The notes under the pieces are model-generated. The model was not told the DNA's origin. It made no database searches and was given only the letters and a program-made list of their open reading frames with translations. This document shows positions 10,516 through 25,500 of a stretch of 64,000 bases of DNA, one piece after another. How positions within the stretch are numbered: position 1 is the first letter of the stretch; each line of letters opens with the position of its first letter. A program made the translations under genes and the position numbers. Location: contig CM049314.1 of NCBI GenBank assembly GCA_026874595.1, positions 55,599,812-55,663,811 of the forward strand, in the 5' to 3' direction. Origin of the DNA: Sipunculus nudus. Taxonomy: Eukaryota > Annelida > Sipuncula > Golfingiida > Sipunculidae.

Positions 10516-13500
10516 CTAGACAAAGCAAGCAAAGTGTCAAAAAGTCAACAAACCTCTACATGTATCTAGTGCTGTTTGTCTGAACATTTCCTTTTCATTT
10601 TTAATGTATGACATACAAAAGTTCCAGACAATTCAGATCTGACATTCAAATGCTCACAACTTTTTTAATGCCATAGCAGTTGGTGTATAATTCAAACAGA
10701 CTTTTCCCCATCATAAATTTTTTTATGAAGAAAATTTGAATTAAAACAGTTTTTATTTTAAATCCAAAATTAAAGTAAATCATTTTAGCCAGATCTAAAT
10801 TGAAATCCTTGTCATAATTTTATCAATACTTACCATATTAATAAACATATGTCTAGGTCCTGGGTTACAATGGTGGCCTAAAGTTATCTTAAATAATGCC
10901 TTGAGGAATTTATATGAAAATATTTATGAAATTAGGTGATCTTAACAGGACTAAAATGGTGAAATGCTTATCCTTAGTGATCAGATCCAAACATGAAAGT
11001 AACAGTGTAACATTAACTACTTCAGAACCAGTTAATAATTTCTTATCCTTCTTTGACAAAACAGAGACTAGGTTTCACTTGAAAGAAACTTTCATGGTTA
11101 CTGCCTATAATATGGCCAAAACATCTGCATAAAAAAAAAACAATTAGACATTTTGACACTTTTCATCCCTCAGAAATTCAATTTTCAAAAGATCAAATCT
11201 AAAATCATATGTAACAAAAATAAATTAAAAATTAACTTTATTTTCTTAACTTCTGAAATGTTTCTACTTTTTAAAACTTATTTCTGTGTTTCATTGCATC
11301 AATGATTCCACAATCAATTTTAAATGTAATCAATCTCTAGTTATGTGCAAGACAGAAAATAAACTAAAGCAGTTGAATAGGATTTAAAACTAAAAGAAGT
11401 GTTAATTGCAATTTATAAGGACAAAACTTAAGAAAGCTCAATCTCAAGGTCTGTCCATTCAAACACAGAAACAACAGAAAGCGCAACAAATTTGTATACA
11501 AGTATGCAAAACAAACTGATATAGCTGTACAATATGCGCCTATATAACAACAAGTCCTGGGTAGGTATGAACATTTACTGTGGTGACTTATGAGTTAACA
11601 TCCAGTGTAAATCAGCATTCAGTCCTTCATTTTCAAATGCACAAAAAAGAATTTACCACTTCCTAATTCACAGCACGCTACTCACTGATGATATAGCCAA
11701 TGATTTTTTCTATATATTACGAAAGTGATGAGGGGGATAGTTTTAAATTTTATTTGTATGAAACTAGACCAAGTTATCTGTACACTTATTGTTATAGATT
11801 ACTGCCAATTCACAATCAACAGACACATACTTTAGAATTATCATCAAGAAAACAAAAGCCATTCAGGTCAAACAAGAGGTTCAACCTGTTGTATAACTGA
11901 AATTTTAGTTATTGCAAAGCTAATATTATAGTAATGTTATCTGACAGAAGGGCCTGCAACTTATATTCTTAAGTTTAGGAATTATTTTCTGAGGAAATAT
12001 TAATTGTGACATTGACTGAGTCTGTTTCTTCATCATAACCATCTTTATTTTACATAAGCATTGTTATTTCATATGCTTAGTAAGCGACATTATAAAATGG
12101 GCAAGTTTAATATGCACATGTGGAACTTTTACAAGCATACAAAGTTTACAACACTGAAAATGGTCCTTTGAATTAAGACACAAGGAAACAATTACACTGA
12201 AAGCAATTAAGCTGAAAGAAGTTTAACCATGCACATCACTGCTGTTCTGTCAACAGCTTTATGCAGGGGAACTAAATGATGAGAATGAAGATACAGTAAA
12301 AGCTTGAGAATAGATGGTGCGAATCATGGAAAAGTAGTTCATTCCTGTCAAATACTAATTGGCCTGTAATTGCAAATCAATCTCATAATTTATGTGCATG
12401 TGACATATGTATCACTAATATATATAATCATATTATGACACTTTGTTTAAACAGATATATATATATTTTTATGTGCATATTTACAGAATTAAATAGTATT
12501 TTGTTAAATGAGGCCCTATACTCACACTTCTCACAGCTTCAAAGTTCCTCATCTCCACTTCATCATCCACACCAACTCTACAACCAGAAGAAGACTGGTA
12601 TCTCATTTATGTTTAAAAAACATAAGTTTCTTAGTCCCTTCTACTATAACTGATGGTAACTTGATACTTCTGATACTACATGAAATAATATGTATTCTAT
12701 CACAAAGCAGAATATCTATAAGATTTCATGGAAGAATCTCTGTATTAGTCATAAAATTTCTGAAGAGTGGCATACACTGCAAATAAATAATGTTCATGCA
12801 AATGACCGACACTCCATTTGAGCTGATAAATTGACTTAGTTAACCCTGATCACTCCATGCATATGACAGTCACATGACAAGACTTTGTAAGCTGGGAGCG
12901 CAGATAATTTGAGAGAACCGATCAGGGGCGAATCCAGGATTTGGGAAAAGGGGGGGTCCAACCCAGGAGGACTAATGAGCCCCTAAAAAAAGGTCCCCAG
13001 GTCTGGAAAAGGGGGGTCCAGGCCGCAAAATTTTGTCTAAAGCCCTTAAAAAAACGTTGTTTCTGATGAAAAAGGGGGGGTCCGGACCCCCTGATCCCCC
13101 CCCTGGATCCGCTTCTGCCGATAGAGATTGAGACTACACAGAGCAGATGTGCAGTCTGACTTTTCACTGTTTAAATATATGAGCATTTTACGTATTGAAA
13201 AAATTGAAAGAAAGAATAAGGTAAATGCAATTTTTTTTTACTTTTCCCAATCACATTATAAACAAATTTGTTTGTTTCATACCATAGGCCCTCCTAATTA
13301 CTCAAGCCAATCTTGAACTCAGACAAGTGTTCTAGACCAAGCCTTGAGACAAGATGGGTTCCAATAACAGAGACTGTCTAGAAGATGGTCTTCACAAACA
13401 TTTAGTTGTTATGGTAAGTCAGGACAGATGCCAGGCTGTGTCATTTTGATACTTTTTAAACCGTACAAAATTCAATGGGAAAAAATCAGTTGCACATGTA

Positions 13501-16500
13501 CTTATTATTGTATAAACAATGACAGATTTAATTTAATCACTGTGATTCTTATTACCGTAAAATCTCCACTTAAAACCATGGTTTAATCAAGAAATTCAAA
13601 ATCGTGAAATCAGGTTGATTTCCTGAAAGCACTGTGCGGTTTATACTAGAAGGGTTTCCTGAATATCTTCCTGACAGACATTGTTTTGGGGCCGGCAAGT
13701 GGGCGATAATATTGCAACTTTCAAAGGCCGTTCTTAGCAGCAGTCTCGCATGCATGGGAGCCGTGTGTAAAAGTATTATTTACGATTATTTGTTATTTAT
13801 AAATTAAATATTGCTGATTAGTTTTCGTGTGATATATAACTTGTTATAAAATTTTGGTAATTGTCACCAAATAATACATTTACAACAACCCTGCTGTAAC
13901 ACACAGCGGCCCACTTCGTTGGGCATGGTCAAGCAAAATAAAATAAATGCCTACTTTAAACCCATTTGCGGCATTATTTAGCAATGATTATTTGTTTAAA
14001 ACGTAAAATGAATAAAAAGCTGACATCATAAAGAGTCACACAATGGCAGACGATCTTTTTAAAATCAAGTTTGAGTGCCGCCATGTGCTGAAATGCCCCT
14101 GTATTCTGCTAAGAATATTTTGAACGGCTGTACGCGGTGGGTGGTAAACAGAACAGCCACCTATTTCATCCCAGCGTGCCTTGCGTGAACACTGCCTTGA
14201 CAAAATGGCTCCCCACACGGAAACTTTCTTCAGGAAAAAAAACTTGCTTACCCCGACTGGCCACTTTAATTTTACCTTAAAATCACTCGTTATCAAGCGT
14301 CATGTTTCCTATACGTGCGTATCTCGACAAGGTAACTTCAATTACTTTGATTTTTAGTTAAGTTGACCAGCGATGTTTTCAAACGCGCCAGCAAATTGTG
14401 ACATGGAGCGATGTCAACGTACGATGTGACGATGATAATACCGAAGTAACCGGTATGAAAATGATTTAAATCTTCCGAGTAATTCCAGAAAATGGAATTT
14501 TCATCAAAAATTTTTAGAATTAAAATATACAGTGACTTGAAATGGATCAGCAGAATATTTTTTTTCAAAATATAATGACAAATCGGTAGCAAACAAGAAT
14601 ACGGCACGGAATATATAATCTGTATAAACAGGCAGAGGTTCATCGGCCCTTACGTCTTCCCAAACTTCATGCTTGAGTGACCCTGCAAAAAAGTGTTATG
14701 ATGTGTTTAAAAAAAATGCCCAAGGAATTTAAAAGTGGACAGGAATGGCCAAGTTGCAACCTACGCGTGTTCATTTCTAGATGATAGCTTGATTGTGTCT
14801 TTTGTCAAATCATTCCGTAGCGAAAGTTGGTGCGGTTTTAAAGGGGGGTTCTTAGTATTTGAGCCCCTCACGATGTCTCACCTGGAATTTTGGCAAAGTC
14901 TGGGTGCGGTTTTAATCGGAAATGCGGTTTTAAGTGGAGATTTTATGGTAATTTTGAGTGAGCACAGGATTAAAAAGTGTTTATATTGTAATTTCCAGTA
15001 AAGGTTCAGGCAGTTTTGTGTCACACCATAAAGCTGAAATACCCTTGAGAGTTGTCTGAAGAGCACTTCAAGACTCGTAACTGCACGTAAAAACAAAAGT
15101 TGAGACTTGAAAGTCTGAAGAAGTATATTGAAATGTGAACATAGGTGTTCGCCTGTAATAGACAGATGCCCATATCAAAAAGCCCCTGGACTAAGCATTT
15201 TCTTTATGTGTCCATCTCAAGTGCCTATTCAGCAGTATTGTCTGTAACACAGAAGTGTGGACCCCTGTTAGGACAAATTTTTCTGTATAATAAATATTTT
15301 TTTGTTTGTTCCACTTAGACTTTTAATTTTTCATGGTGTGATATTTTTCCTGACACCCGTGACCTCTGACCTGATTTTGAGCCACTGCAGCATCTGTGTG
15401 GTAAAGCCTCCGCACAGGATCACGGTTGCCTGGACGATGACTAGCGTCGTGGAGAACATCAACTGTCTTTGTTTTGTGGAGGTGTTTCTGATGGCCAGGG
15501 CAAAAGCAATGGCACCTCTCAGGCCTGAAAGAGAAAACATACAAAACTTATAACATGTAGCAACAGGAACTGTTATGTTAAAGGGTGTAGAATAAAGCAA
15601 AGAGGTTAAGGACTGTGATTTGTTTTGATTTCTGCAAGTACCTCAAATGCAAATTGGTGAAATTTAGTAAGTGCTCAGTTATTCACTGTTTACCCAGGTT
15701 TTACTCTGGAATACAGCCTGAAACTTCTGGAATGTTCCTAACTCAGTGCCTTGTAAACTGAATTAAAATTAAGCAGGTTTGACATCATGAATATTTGTAG
15801 TGGTCTTCAACATCACACATGCAGTGTCACCTATAGGCCTTGGACTTATCTTTAAAGACAAAATTTTGTATGCTCAGTTGGTCCCTGAAAATTTAGGTGT
15901 AATAAAAAGTCTATATTAAAACAATCATAACAAGAAAAAATATATACATATATATTTAATATATTTTAGGCAAAAGATGACCAATTATTATGCTATCTCT
16001 AAACAATAGATACATTTAAAATTACAATGGATATTCCTAACAAGTTCAATAGGCAGCAGCAATAAAACCTTGGGCCCTGGGATGCAAGTCCCTTTGATTC
16101 CAGGTGATGTTGATAGTACACACTCCTCCACATCATACCAAATGCAAATACATAGTGTTAGAGAAAACTGTATCTACAAAAAACAACCATGAATGAAGGA
16201 CTCTTCAATTGAGTTGTAAAATCTTAATAAAGGTAAGTGTCCTCTTAATGAGTATTAAACTTTGACTATAAATATCAGGTTTCTGTAATACTCACCAGAG
16301 AACATCATCATGTGTTGGAAATTATATCTGATTTTGTTGGAACGGCCCAGGTTAAGAAGGAATGACAGAGGGTAGATGTTACAAGCTCTCGCTACTATAA
16401 TAGCAAGCTGAGGATTGGTTAAGGATTGTCAATATGAATATTCATAAAACAGCAACATCATTATGCAACAAAGTTATATCTTTATAAACACTGATAACTC

Positions 16501-19500
16501 TTAATACAGTAGAAGAATAAATGGATAAGATACTTTATACGAAAATTACATTTATTAACATATATTTACATACATTCATATAAATTTTTTAATTGATAAC
16601 ATTAATCATGTCTAAAAGTGAATTAACTGTACATTGATGTAAATGATAATAAATAAAACTGTGATGATAATTTAAAAAAAAATAGAAGACTGCATACATA
16701 AACACATGATTAAGACACTATATTCATGATTCACAAATCAAATTAATCATGATGCAAAATTATAAATTACCATAATGTATTAAAAAAGTACTGGTACTCC
16801 TGTCTTACTCCTGTGTAAAGGATACAAAACTTACAAAGATGAAACCAGCGTTCCAGTAGTGGTTTCGGAATGTAAATGTTGCCACACCAATGTAGGCAAA
16901 GACAAAGTTTTCTGCCAGGAAATTTAACAGCTCAAATAACTGCAAAACAAACACAGTTTCAAGTAAATTGTATCATTAGCTTAAACTGGCAGTTACACAC
17001 ATAAAACACAAGGCAAGGTAGTAAAAGTAAATGCAAAATGCTTTACAGATGATTTTCAATATTGTTTGAGATTTATATGCAGAACAAGGGACCCAAGGGT
17101 CACGGCACTCAGTTGAATGAGACAGATATAATTGTGTCACTATTGTTGTATGCAGGTCTGTAAGATTTCATTTTGACAGATGTAATTTTTTGTATTAATT
17201 ATGTAGTTGAGGGGAATAGTTATATAGAAGTATCAGTATTTTAAATATGAACAAGGATGTGTGTCTAAAATATTGCAATGGGAATGACCAGGTGTTGTAT
17301 TTATATGCAGAAAAACCCAATCCTAAAAGTACAAAGCAAACCATTTAGATTTTACAAGTCCAAGTCCAAGTGCAAGTACTTGAGGTTTATGTCCAAGCCC
17401 ACTTCAAGTCCAAGTATTTGAAATCCAACCCTGGGTCTGAGTTAAATTAAAATTTTCAGCTAAAAACTGTTGAAACAGGAATATTGAGTGTATTTTGGCT
17501 TAGACTAATATACTCAATTCACAGTTGTAGACCTAACAGACTGTTATGGGGCTGTCCCACTTAGGCGACTCTATAGGCAACCAGGCTTTCGCCTCATGGT
17601 CGCCAAAAACCAGGCGACAGGACCTCCAATACGACAATAGTCTATGACAAGCTACAAATGGTTGGCGACTGTCTGACGACAAGCTGCCAACAACCAGCGA
17701 CACAGTCACCACAACAAAGGACAATCACCTTTGACAACCTACGACAACAACAACGACAACCTACGACCACACTGGTGACAACCTACGACACCAGAAATTT
17801 TGCTATGTCCACCCGTGACAAGCTTTGACGATTCTCTACCATGTGCTATGTGAGGAGCCAGACACAAGTATGGGCCTTGTTTCAAATAACAACAGCTCGC
17901 GACAACACACAACAGCACCTACGCCAGTAGAAGACAGGCTACGCTCACTGGCAACTAAAAAGCTATTGCCTGAGAATTTTGAACATGTTGAAAATCCAGA
18001 GGCGACAGCTTCGAGGTCATGCATCTTGGGGTGACTTCAGGCGACCACCTGGCGACCATGAGGTGACAGCCTGGTCGCCTGTAGAGTTCCCTAAGTGGGA
18101 CAGCCCCTTTAATGTCAATTTTCATATATTTTTTATGTTCTGTGACAAATCGCAGCAGTTTGTGCTGTATTTAGAATTTCTGACTTTACATGACATAAAT
18201 TTTTCCTCCTTGTAGAATATGGTTGGGCTTGGCTGGGCATCTGGAATCCTTACCTCAGAGACTAAGTCAAAGTTAAGTACCCTCAAGCCCAAAGTCCGAG
18301 TCTCAGAAAAAACTGAACAAGAGTCTGGGTTTTAGTCACAGTGCTAACCAGAGTCATATATCATTGGTAGCTGTTAGTGCAGCTCTGATCAACTTTAAGT
18401 TTATACTGACTGATACAATGGCTTATACATAGTGTAATGGTGACAAAATTACTCAAAACAAATCTGATTTTAAACCAAGGCCTTTTGTCTTTTAAAGAAC
18501 AGCTACTCTTTTTTGTACCCAAAATACACTACAAGCTAAAGATGGTAACCCTATCATTACACTATATGTGAGCTTGAAAAAGATCAATAGATCCAGTAAG
18601 AAAACAGACACAGCAGTTTGTCATGAAATACTGTGGACTAAATTAAAGATACCTACCTGTTTTGTTCTGGCTTTTGATTCTGGTGATAAGTTATTGAAGG
18701 TATAATGGGCTTGACATATACCACAGAATAACACAGCCACAATTCCTGGAACACAAAGACCACTGATAAATAAAAATCAATGAGCAAATTAAAATTAAGT
18801 TTTTAACTAAATTTTAACTAAAACTAAACATGAATCCTTTCAAGAACATTTTAGTATCTTGTCTTTTCTTATGAAGAAAACAAAAGATCTTCTTAAAATA
18901 AGAAAAGGTTATTCATATTGCTTTTGTATTGTCCAAGAACAAATTTAGTCTAGCCTACCAAGGAGTACCGGTACCCATCGGTTTTTGGCAATAATTAGGA
19001 CATGCTGATAATTGTGACCATTACCTCACAATGGCAGAAAATTGGGCATTATGGCAAAAGAGAATGACAATTTTTAAATAAGCTTATTAAATGTATACTT
19101 TGGCAATAAGGAATGTTTCTTCATGAAGTGACAGCACAGGATGGCGTTTTTCAGCTGACAATGTATTTTATCACTGTTATGGTACCATCACCCAATCAAT
19201 GTCAGTCAAAATGTGTGCTTGACCCTGATACTTTAGTCACTTGATTTTGACTGGAAAAGACTGTTTTCTCAGATATTAAATTAACTGTTTCACTCATATG
19301 GTATGGTGGTGTTTTCTTGTATTTAAGTGCTGGAGTATCTGGTTGAGTCACTCACAGGTAATTCTTCTAAATAAACTGACTTTGTAAATAAACATCGCCA
19401 AAAACTGATAGTGAGATGGACTAGAGTTACTTACAATTACTGAGCTCATATTTATGAAAATAGTTAATACTGACCTGTAACATCTGCAGATTCAGCTGCT

Positions 19501-22500
19501 AGATATGTGCCATAAGACATTAGGAAGAATAAAGATGTCTCCAATAATGGATAGTCTCTAATGTGTGTATATTTTGTTATCTGAATAAAGGTCAAGGTCA
19601 TTCGGGCAAGTGAAGATCACAAAACATCTTATTCAGAAGAAATGCTAAAACTTTAAGGACCATTGTTGTTTTAAAGTCTCGTCTAATTTCAGCTCCCAAA
19701 TCACATTCATTTTGTTATTAATTAGAAGAGAATTACAACTACATCAAGTTTCTTATCTTTTGTGCTCATTAAGGATTCCCTTATAATAAGGTAAACAACA
19801 TTCTCCTTATCATACTATCATTATATTCTTGAAAATGGTATTTTTAAAGATGTCCAATAAGAGCTGAGATGTGGTTGAAAGTTTCCCTCCACAGGCAAGC
19901 ATTGGAATGAACATTTTTCCCAACATGACTAACATCTTGAAGAGCAGTTTTCTATACTTTTAATACTGAAAATTTATAGTTTATTTTCTATGAACTGTGA
20001 GAGTATAAAATCATTGTACAATGAAAGTTTCAGAAGAAAACCCTTCTTAAAGTAGTAACGGGCGAATTCTGTGACCATCCACTCTAGGTAGGTCAACTCA
20101 GCCAATGAAATATCAGAAAAGAAAATCATTTTAACATAGGCAGTTTTCAAACATTTTCACAGGCAGTGAATACTCACTAATTTTATGAGAAATAAAAAAT
20201 CATGAGATTTAAACATGAGCAGTGAAAACTCATTTTTTTTTAAGGTCTGACTAGCATTTGTTTTTTTCTCAAATTATTTCTTTTCTGTTAATAATATAAC
20301 TTGGAAGGTCTGAATTTCTTAATGCCCTGTTGACACTTTTGGTTTACTTTTATGAATATTCATAAGGATACAATGGCTGTTGCAATACCCATGGCAGATC
20401 CCAGGGCAAAGGCTCCAGTGAAGATACCAATAAAGTTTCCCATGGATTTCAGGATGGCCATCCCATCAAAGCCACCTGTCTGGCTCACCTGCTTGTACTT
20501 TTCCACGGCACTGTAATTTGCATAAAATAGAACTGTACCATGTGCTCAAATTGACTTTTTAAAAAATCTGGCACCATGGAACTTCATATTACACAAAACA
20601 ATCCTGTCACTACATCAAGCAAATTAACATAAAGCTGACTGGTACTCAGTGTTTTATAGAGGCTGGTACAAAAATCTACATAAATCTGGTAGACAAAATC
20701 TGATGTATACATGATGGCAATGCTGAAATAATCAAACTCCCTGATAACTGGAATAAACAGATATAAAAAAACCACAAGAAATGAAAATTTAAATAATGCA
20801 GACATTGGTCTACATTAAAATGTAAATATTATGCTTTTGTTCAAAATGGTTAATGTTCTTTCTGATGAAAACTGATCCATGTAGAAATAAAAAAGACAAA
20901 AGAGAAAATCAATTATAGGGGTATGATGAGCATCTTCACAAAAGCAAAGATAAACACCAAGTTCAACTTTATTTGAATTAACTTTCCCTTAAATAAATGT
21001 GGAACAGTTTAAGGACAGTGTTCATATCAGCCAAAATTTGAATGATTGAAAGATACTTTGAAAGGTCATCTCTCAGTTCATGTTATTTACCATAACTTAT
21101 GTTTTTACCATAACTTATTATAAACAAAAAATAACCTGATAAATAAAGTACAATGATAATTAAAATATTGATACTAATTTAAGGCTCATATTCCATGATA
21201 TATAAAATGTGAACAACCATAAAATGTTCAAAGTATTATCAATTTTTGGCCAACAATATATACCACAGATCACAAACTGATCTTGACAGTCATTTTCAGT
21301 TTCATTTATGAAGAATTTAATTTAAAAGTAAACAAATTCAATGACAGCAGCAGTTCAGCCTCTGAAATAACAGTGTCATATTAAGAGCATCTATCTTCTA
21401 TCCTAAGACTCCCACCATCAAATCAGCTGCTGGTCCAGGACCAACCTACTAAGCTGAAACTTTGTAAACTCCACAATAATGAATAAAACAAAAATTATGA
21501 CACGTGGTTTGATTTGATCATTCCACTGAAAATACAATACTCTCCACTATCTTATTTTCTAGATAATTTGAGGGACCAATTTAAACTGTTATTAACAAAC
21601 CAGCTTCTTGTAAATGTTAGTAATCTGCAGCTACTGCTACCCATAAAGGTATGTTAAGTCAAAACTGATTTTGTATGTCTTATGTGTTTTATCTGCAGCT
21701 GAATTTGGAACAGTGAGAAAAGTTAAAGACATTAACGTAAATACCTCAGCACACTGGACAAACCTGTGACTGATCCTTTCTGAGTCTAGTAAGACCAATC
21801 CTCATCAGTCATATTTAACCAAAGAAGCCACCAATAAACAACCCTTCTCCACATGCAGTATAATAAACCTGCTTATATTAGGTCTCCTGATCATTTTCAC
21901 ATTCTCCCTTCCATATTCCCTTATTGTGAGGGCAGTTTTTCTGCCATGATATTCCTGGGTGTGACTATAATGTTCAAATATCCATGAACTTCCTTAGCAA
22001 GCAGCATTAAAACTCTCAATTTATGTTTGTGACATATGCTAAGTCTTTAAATGATGGCCTTGTTGATGACCTTGAACTGTTGACTTTGACCTTGAATTTT
22101 TACTTTGACCTTTTGACCTTGAACTTTGACTTTTTCAAATCTACTCAATCTAGGAAATCCTGTGATAACATGTTTGCAAGCAAAATAACAAGGCCTGACA
22201 TAAAATAGAACCAGATTGAAAAAAAGAAACAATGTCCCACATAAAATGTTACTGTCAATGAAAAAATTCTAAAGAATTATTATTTTATGCTTGGAACTCA
22301 TGGATATTTAAACTTAAGTCAGTTTGAACACCTTGAAGGACACCCAAAAAACCTATTCATTCCACCTCCAACAACCAAAACTTGATTAGAACCTGGTTGT
22401 GATACCATTCCTCAATTATTCCCTTCAAATGAGTGACCAGTCATGATATTTTTTTCAATCATATTTATACATCTAGATATTCTCAAATACTGGATTTCTA

Positions 22501-25500
22501 CCTGTTTGACTGTACAGTGCTGAAATTCAGATAATAGCATCATATTAACATCACCATATGTCCATCTCATGGACATGTAACTGTGGTTATATGAGATGGG
22601 CCATCTGTACCCCTTGTTTTAATTATAGTGAAGAGGATAGGAATTTTCTTTAGATATACAAATTAAGACATTTTGAATAACATTAAAGGTGTTATTATCT
22701 AATTATCATTTGCTTTACATGTAAACATATCAATAAGCTGCAATAATACCTGCAATGAGATAATTTTTACTTAGTTAATCCAAAGAAAAAAAGAAAGATT
22801 GCTGTATTTTTCAAGGCATAATATCAGGAATACAAAATATGCTCTACAAATTCTACAAATTCCAGTTTAAAATAACTTTACACAACACAATTAATATTCT
22901 GCTATGAAAAAAACAAAACCACTGCTACATGAAGCACTAAATATGAAACAACAAAATGAACTTTTCAATATATTATATGTGGTTAATTATTATAGCTAAA
23001 TATCCAGTCCCCTGAAGTACATATTAATTTACATCCAAGTTCTGTTATCAAGTTTGGACAAATACAATGAAATAATGTTATGTAGGAAGAACTGTGACAT
23101 CCCATTAAAATAAAGGATCAAGGAACATTAGGATCATACAGAGGCAGATTGAGGGGTTAAGATAATATTTAAAATCAGCTGCTGCTATGTATCAATATTT
23201 GGATTCCAAAGAACAGAGATAATATCAAATTAAACAGTAAATCCATAGATGTTATTAAAATCCACATGACATCAATATCAGTCATTGTATTCACTGAAAG
23301 TAATTGATTTTTTTTGTTTCATATGGTTAAACACAGTTCTCCATACTCCTAATTTCCAGCATGAATCTTGATCTTGGTCATATTACTATGGTAACAAGGA
23401 CTTTATGACCCGAAGCAATGACAAACTGAAGCCCAGACCTGGACTTCATCCAGAATATCAAACTGCATTTATGCAGTGGTAATTCCTTCCTCTGCTGACT
23501 AAATGGTGGATCCATTTTAACTACAGGACAAATCTGGATGTCTTGACATCCTTAACAGGTTCTAACTACATGTGACTTTGAGCACATTTGTGTGATAATT
23601 TATCTAAATCCAGTCCAAAGCCATTCATTACTATGCCACAGTCTTTTAAATTTCTGATTATATATTTCAAAAGTGGGATTATATTTTTAAATGTGTTAAT
23701 GCTTTACCTAAGATATATGAGCAAATAAAGATGTTATAATTATTTCATAATAAAACTTCCTGATCCTTTAAAACATTTTGTGCAGGAGGTTGCTGTATAT
23801 CTATATATATGAGACGGAGTATAATTTGGTCAAATGAAATCTTACACCATCTAAGCTATTTCAAAGCATACAATATGATTTAAAGTAAAATAACTCTACC
23901 ACATGTAAAAAGCAATGTATGAAATTTGAGATATTGGTGTACACTGATAGTACAACATCCTAAACTGTGACTCAGCTGAAAGTCCAAACCTGTAAAGCAA
24001 AACAGTTTAGTAAGAGAATCTAACATTCAGAAGTGGACTACTTAAAGTGATACCCTGAGACAACGATGAGTCTACTGTATTTGTTTCTAGACTGGTCACT
24101 CAAATAAAACAACACTTCTCAGACCACTGAACTGAATAAATACCAGGTGTTCCACTGGGTGAATGGTCAGGGCATGAATATTCCTACCTTCAGTCATGCA
24201 TACAGAGGTGTATTATTATATCCATCAAACTTGATCTGTGGATATACTTACTTGAATATCTATAGTAATGTGAGTGTGAGTGTGGGTGCACATGTTTGTG
24301 AAAATGTATCTGATTCTAATCTACGTCTATCAACAATTTATATTATTTGTAAAATTTAATATATATATGAAGGACAATATAAAATATCTATTTTATACAG
24401 ACATCTATAATGTTCAATTTGGCTCTTGCATCAGCATGTTCAACATTAAATAAATGAAGTTTATAGTCTTATTAATTTTGTCTAAAATATCATGGAGACC
24501 ATCTATTTACAATGGTTACAATCCCATAGGTGCAAGGGTCCCACTGTTCGAAGTAATTCCAATCGTGTGTTTGTATGCATGTTTGTTCACAAAATAGTTC
24601 ATGCAATCATAAATGGAAGCTTTTGAAATTTTCTGGTTATTTTGGAAAAGGGCTAATGAAGAACTGAATAGACTTTGGTGTGGATCCAGGGCATGATCTG
24701 GATTCAGGAATGTCATCAAGAAATATTCACAAATGTAGTCACTTATGCATGAATGAACCTGTGAATATTGGCTGAATAAGTGAATGAAAACATGGGTTGG
24801 GGAGCATTCCAAAATAGGGACCTCCCACATGGCAGAGGTTTGCAACTTTAGAATGCAGATTTCTAGTTTGAAATAGTATTCTTGTCAGTTATGAAGATTA
24901 AAATTCTCATAACCAACAATGTAAATCTACAGATTCTACCCAATGTTCCACTGTCAGACAGCCTCATATTTCAACAATGAGGTTACAAGAACATCCAACA
25001 TGTTTAAGTCTGTTTCCATAAGAGTCTCCATTTGAAAGTAAGGTAGTCAAAAAAAGGCAAACTTAACTTAACAATGGATCAAGAAATTTTTTGGCGGAGG
25101 TAACTGCCTCCATATTTAATGCTTGCTTAACTATCTTAACTAACTTAATCTGTGGAATAATGTGACAGGGGCTTACACGCGATAATCCTGGTGCCAACCA
25201 GGTACGGTGTGCCACTGCGGGTCCTGGGTGTGTGTCATCCCCACTGCTGGGTCATACCATTGAGGAACCCCCAAAAGGTGCCCTTGTTTGTGAGTGAAAC
25301 AGGACTATTGGGCACAGTCTCCTCATTAAGCGTGCAGAGTGTTCAACCAGGATGGGGGCTGACCGTGAAATTATCAAAGCCTCGGCTGAGATTAGAACTC
25401 GCCATCTCCTGGTTTTGAGCCCTGTGCTCTATTCCTTGACCAGAGGAGACAGAATTCTTTGTTTTTCTGCTGAGAGTCATAAAATGCTTGGCATCTAGTG

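Larger units (their letters stand above)
12578..15370 (-). other. SLC9A6/7/9: Intron 12, carrying two short DNA elements
   Basis: 2.8 kb. About half is an inverted-repeat element (13551-14952) and a further 200 bp is a GGATCC-ended repeat (12922-13117). Confidence 0.85.

Noticed and set aside
24516-24845. 109-codon minus-strand open frame in intron 6
   Set aside because: No motif, and no phase-matched splice borders to the exchanger.
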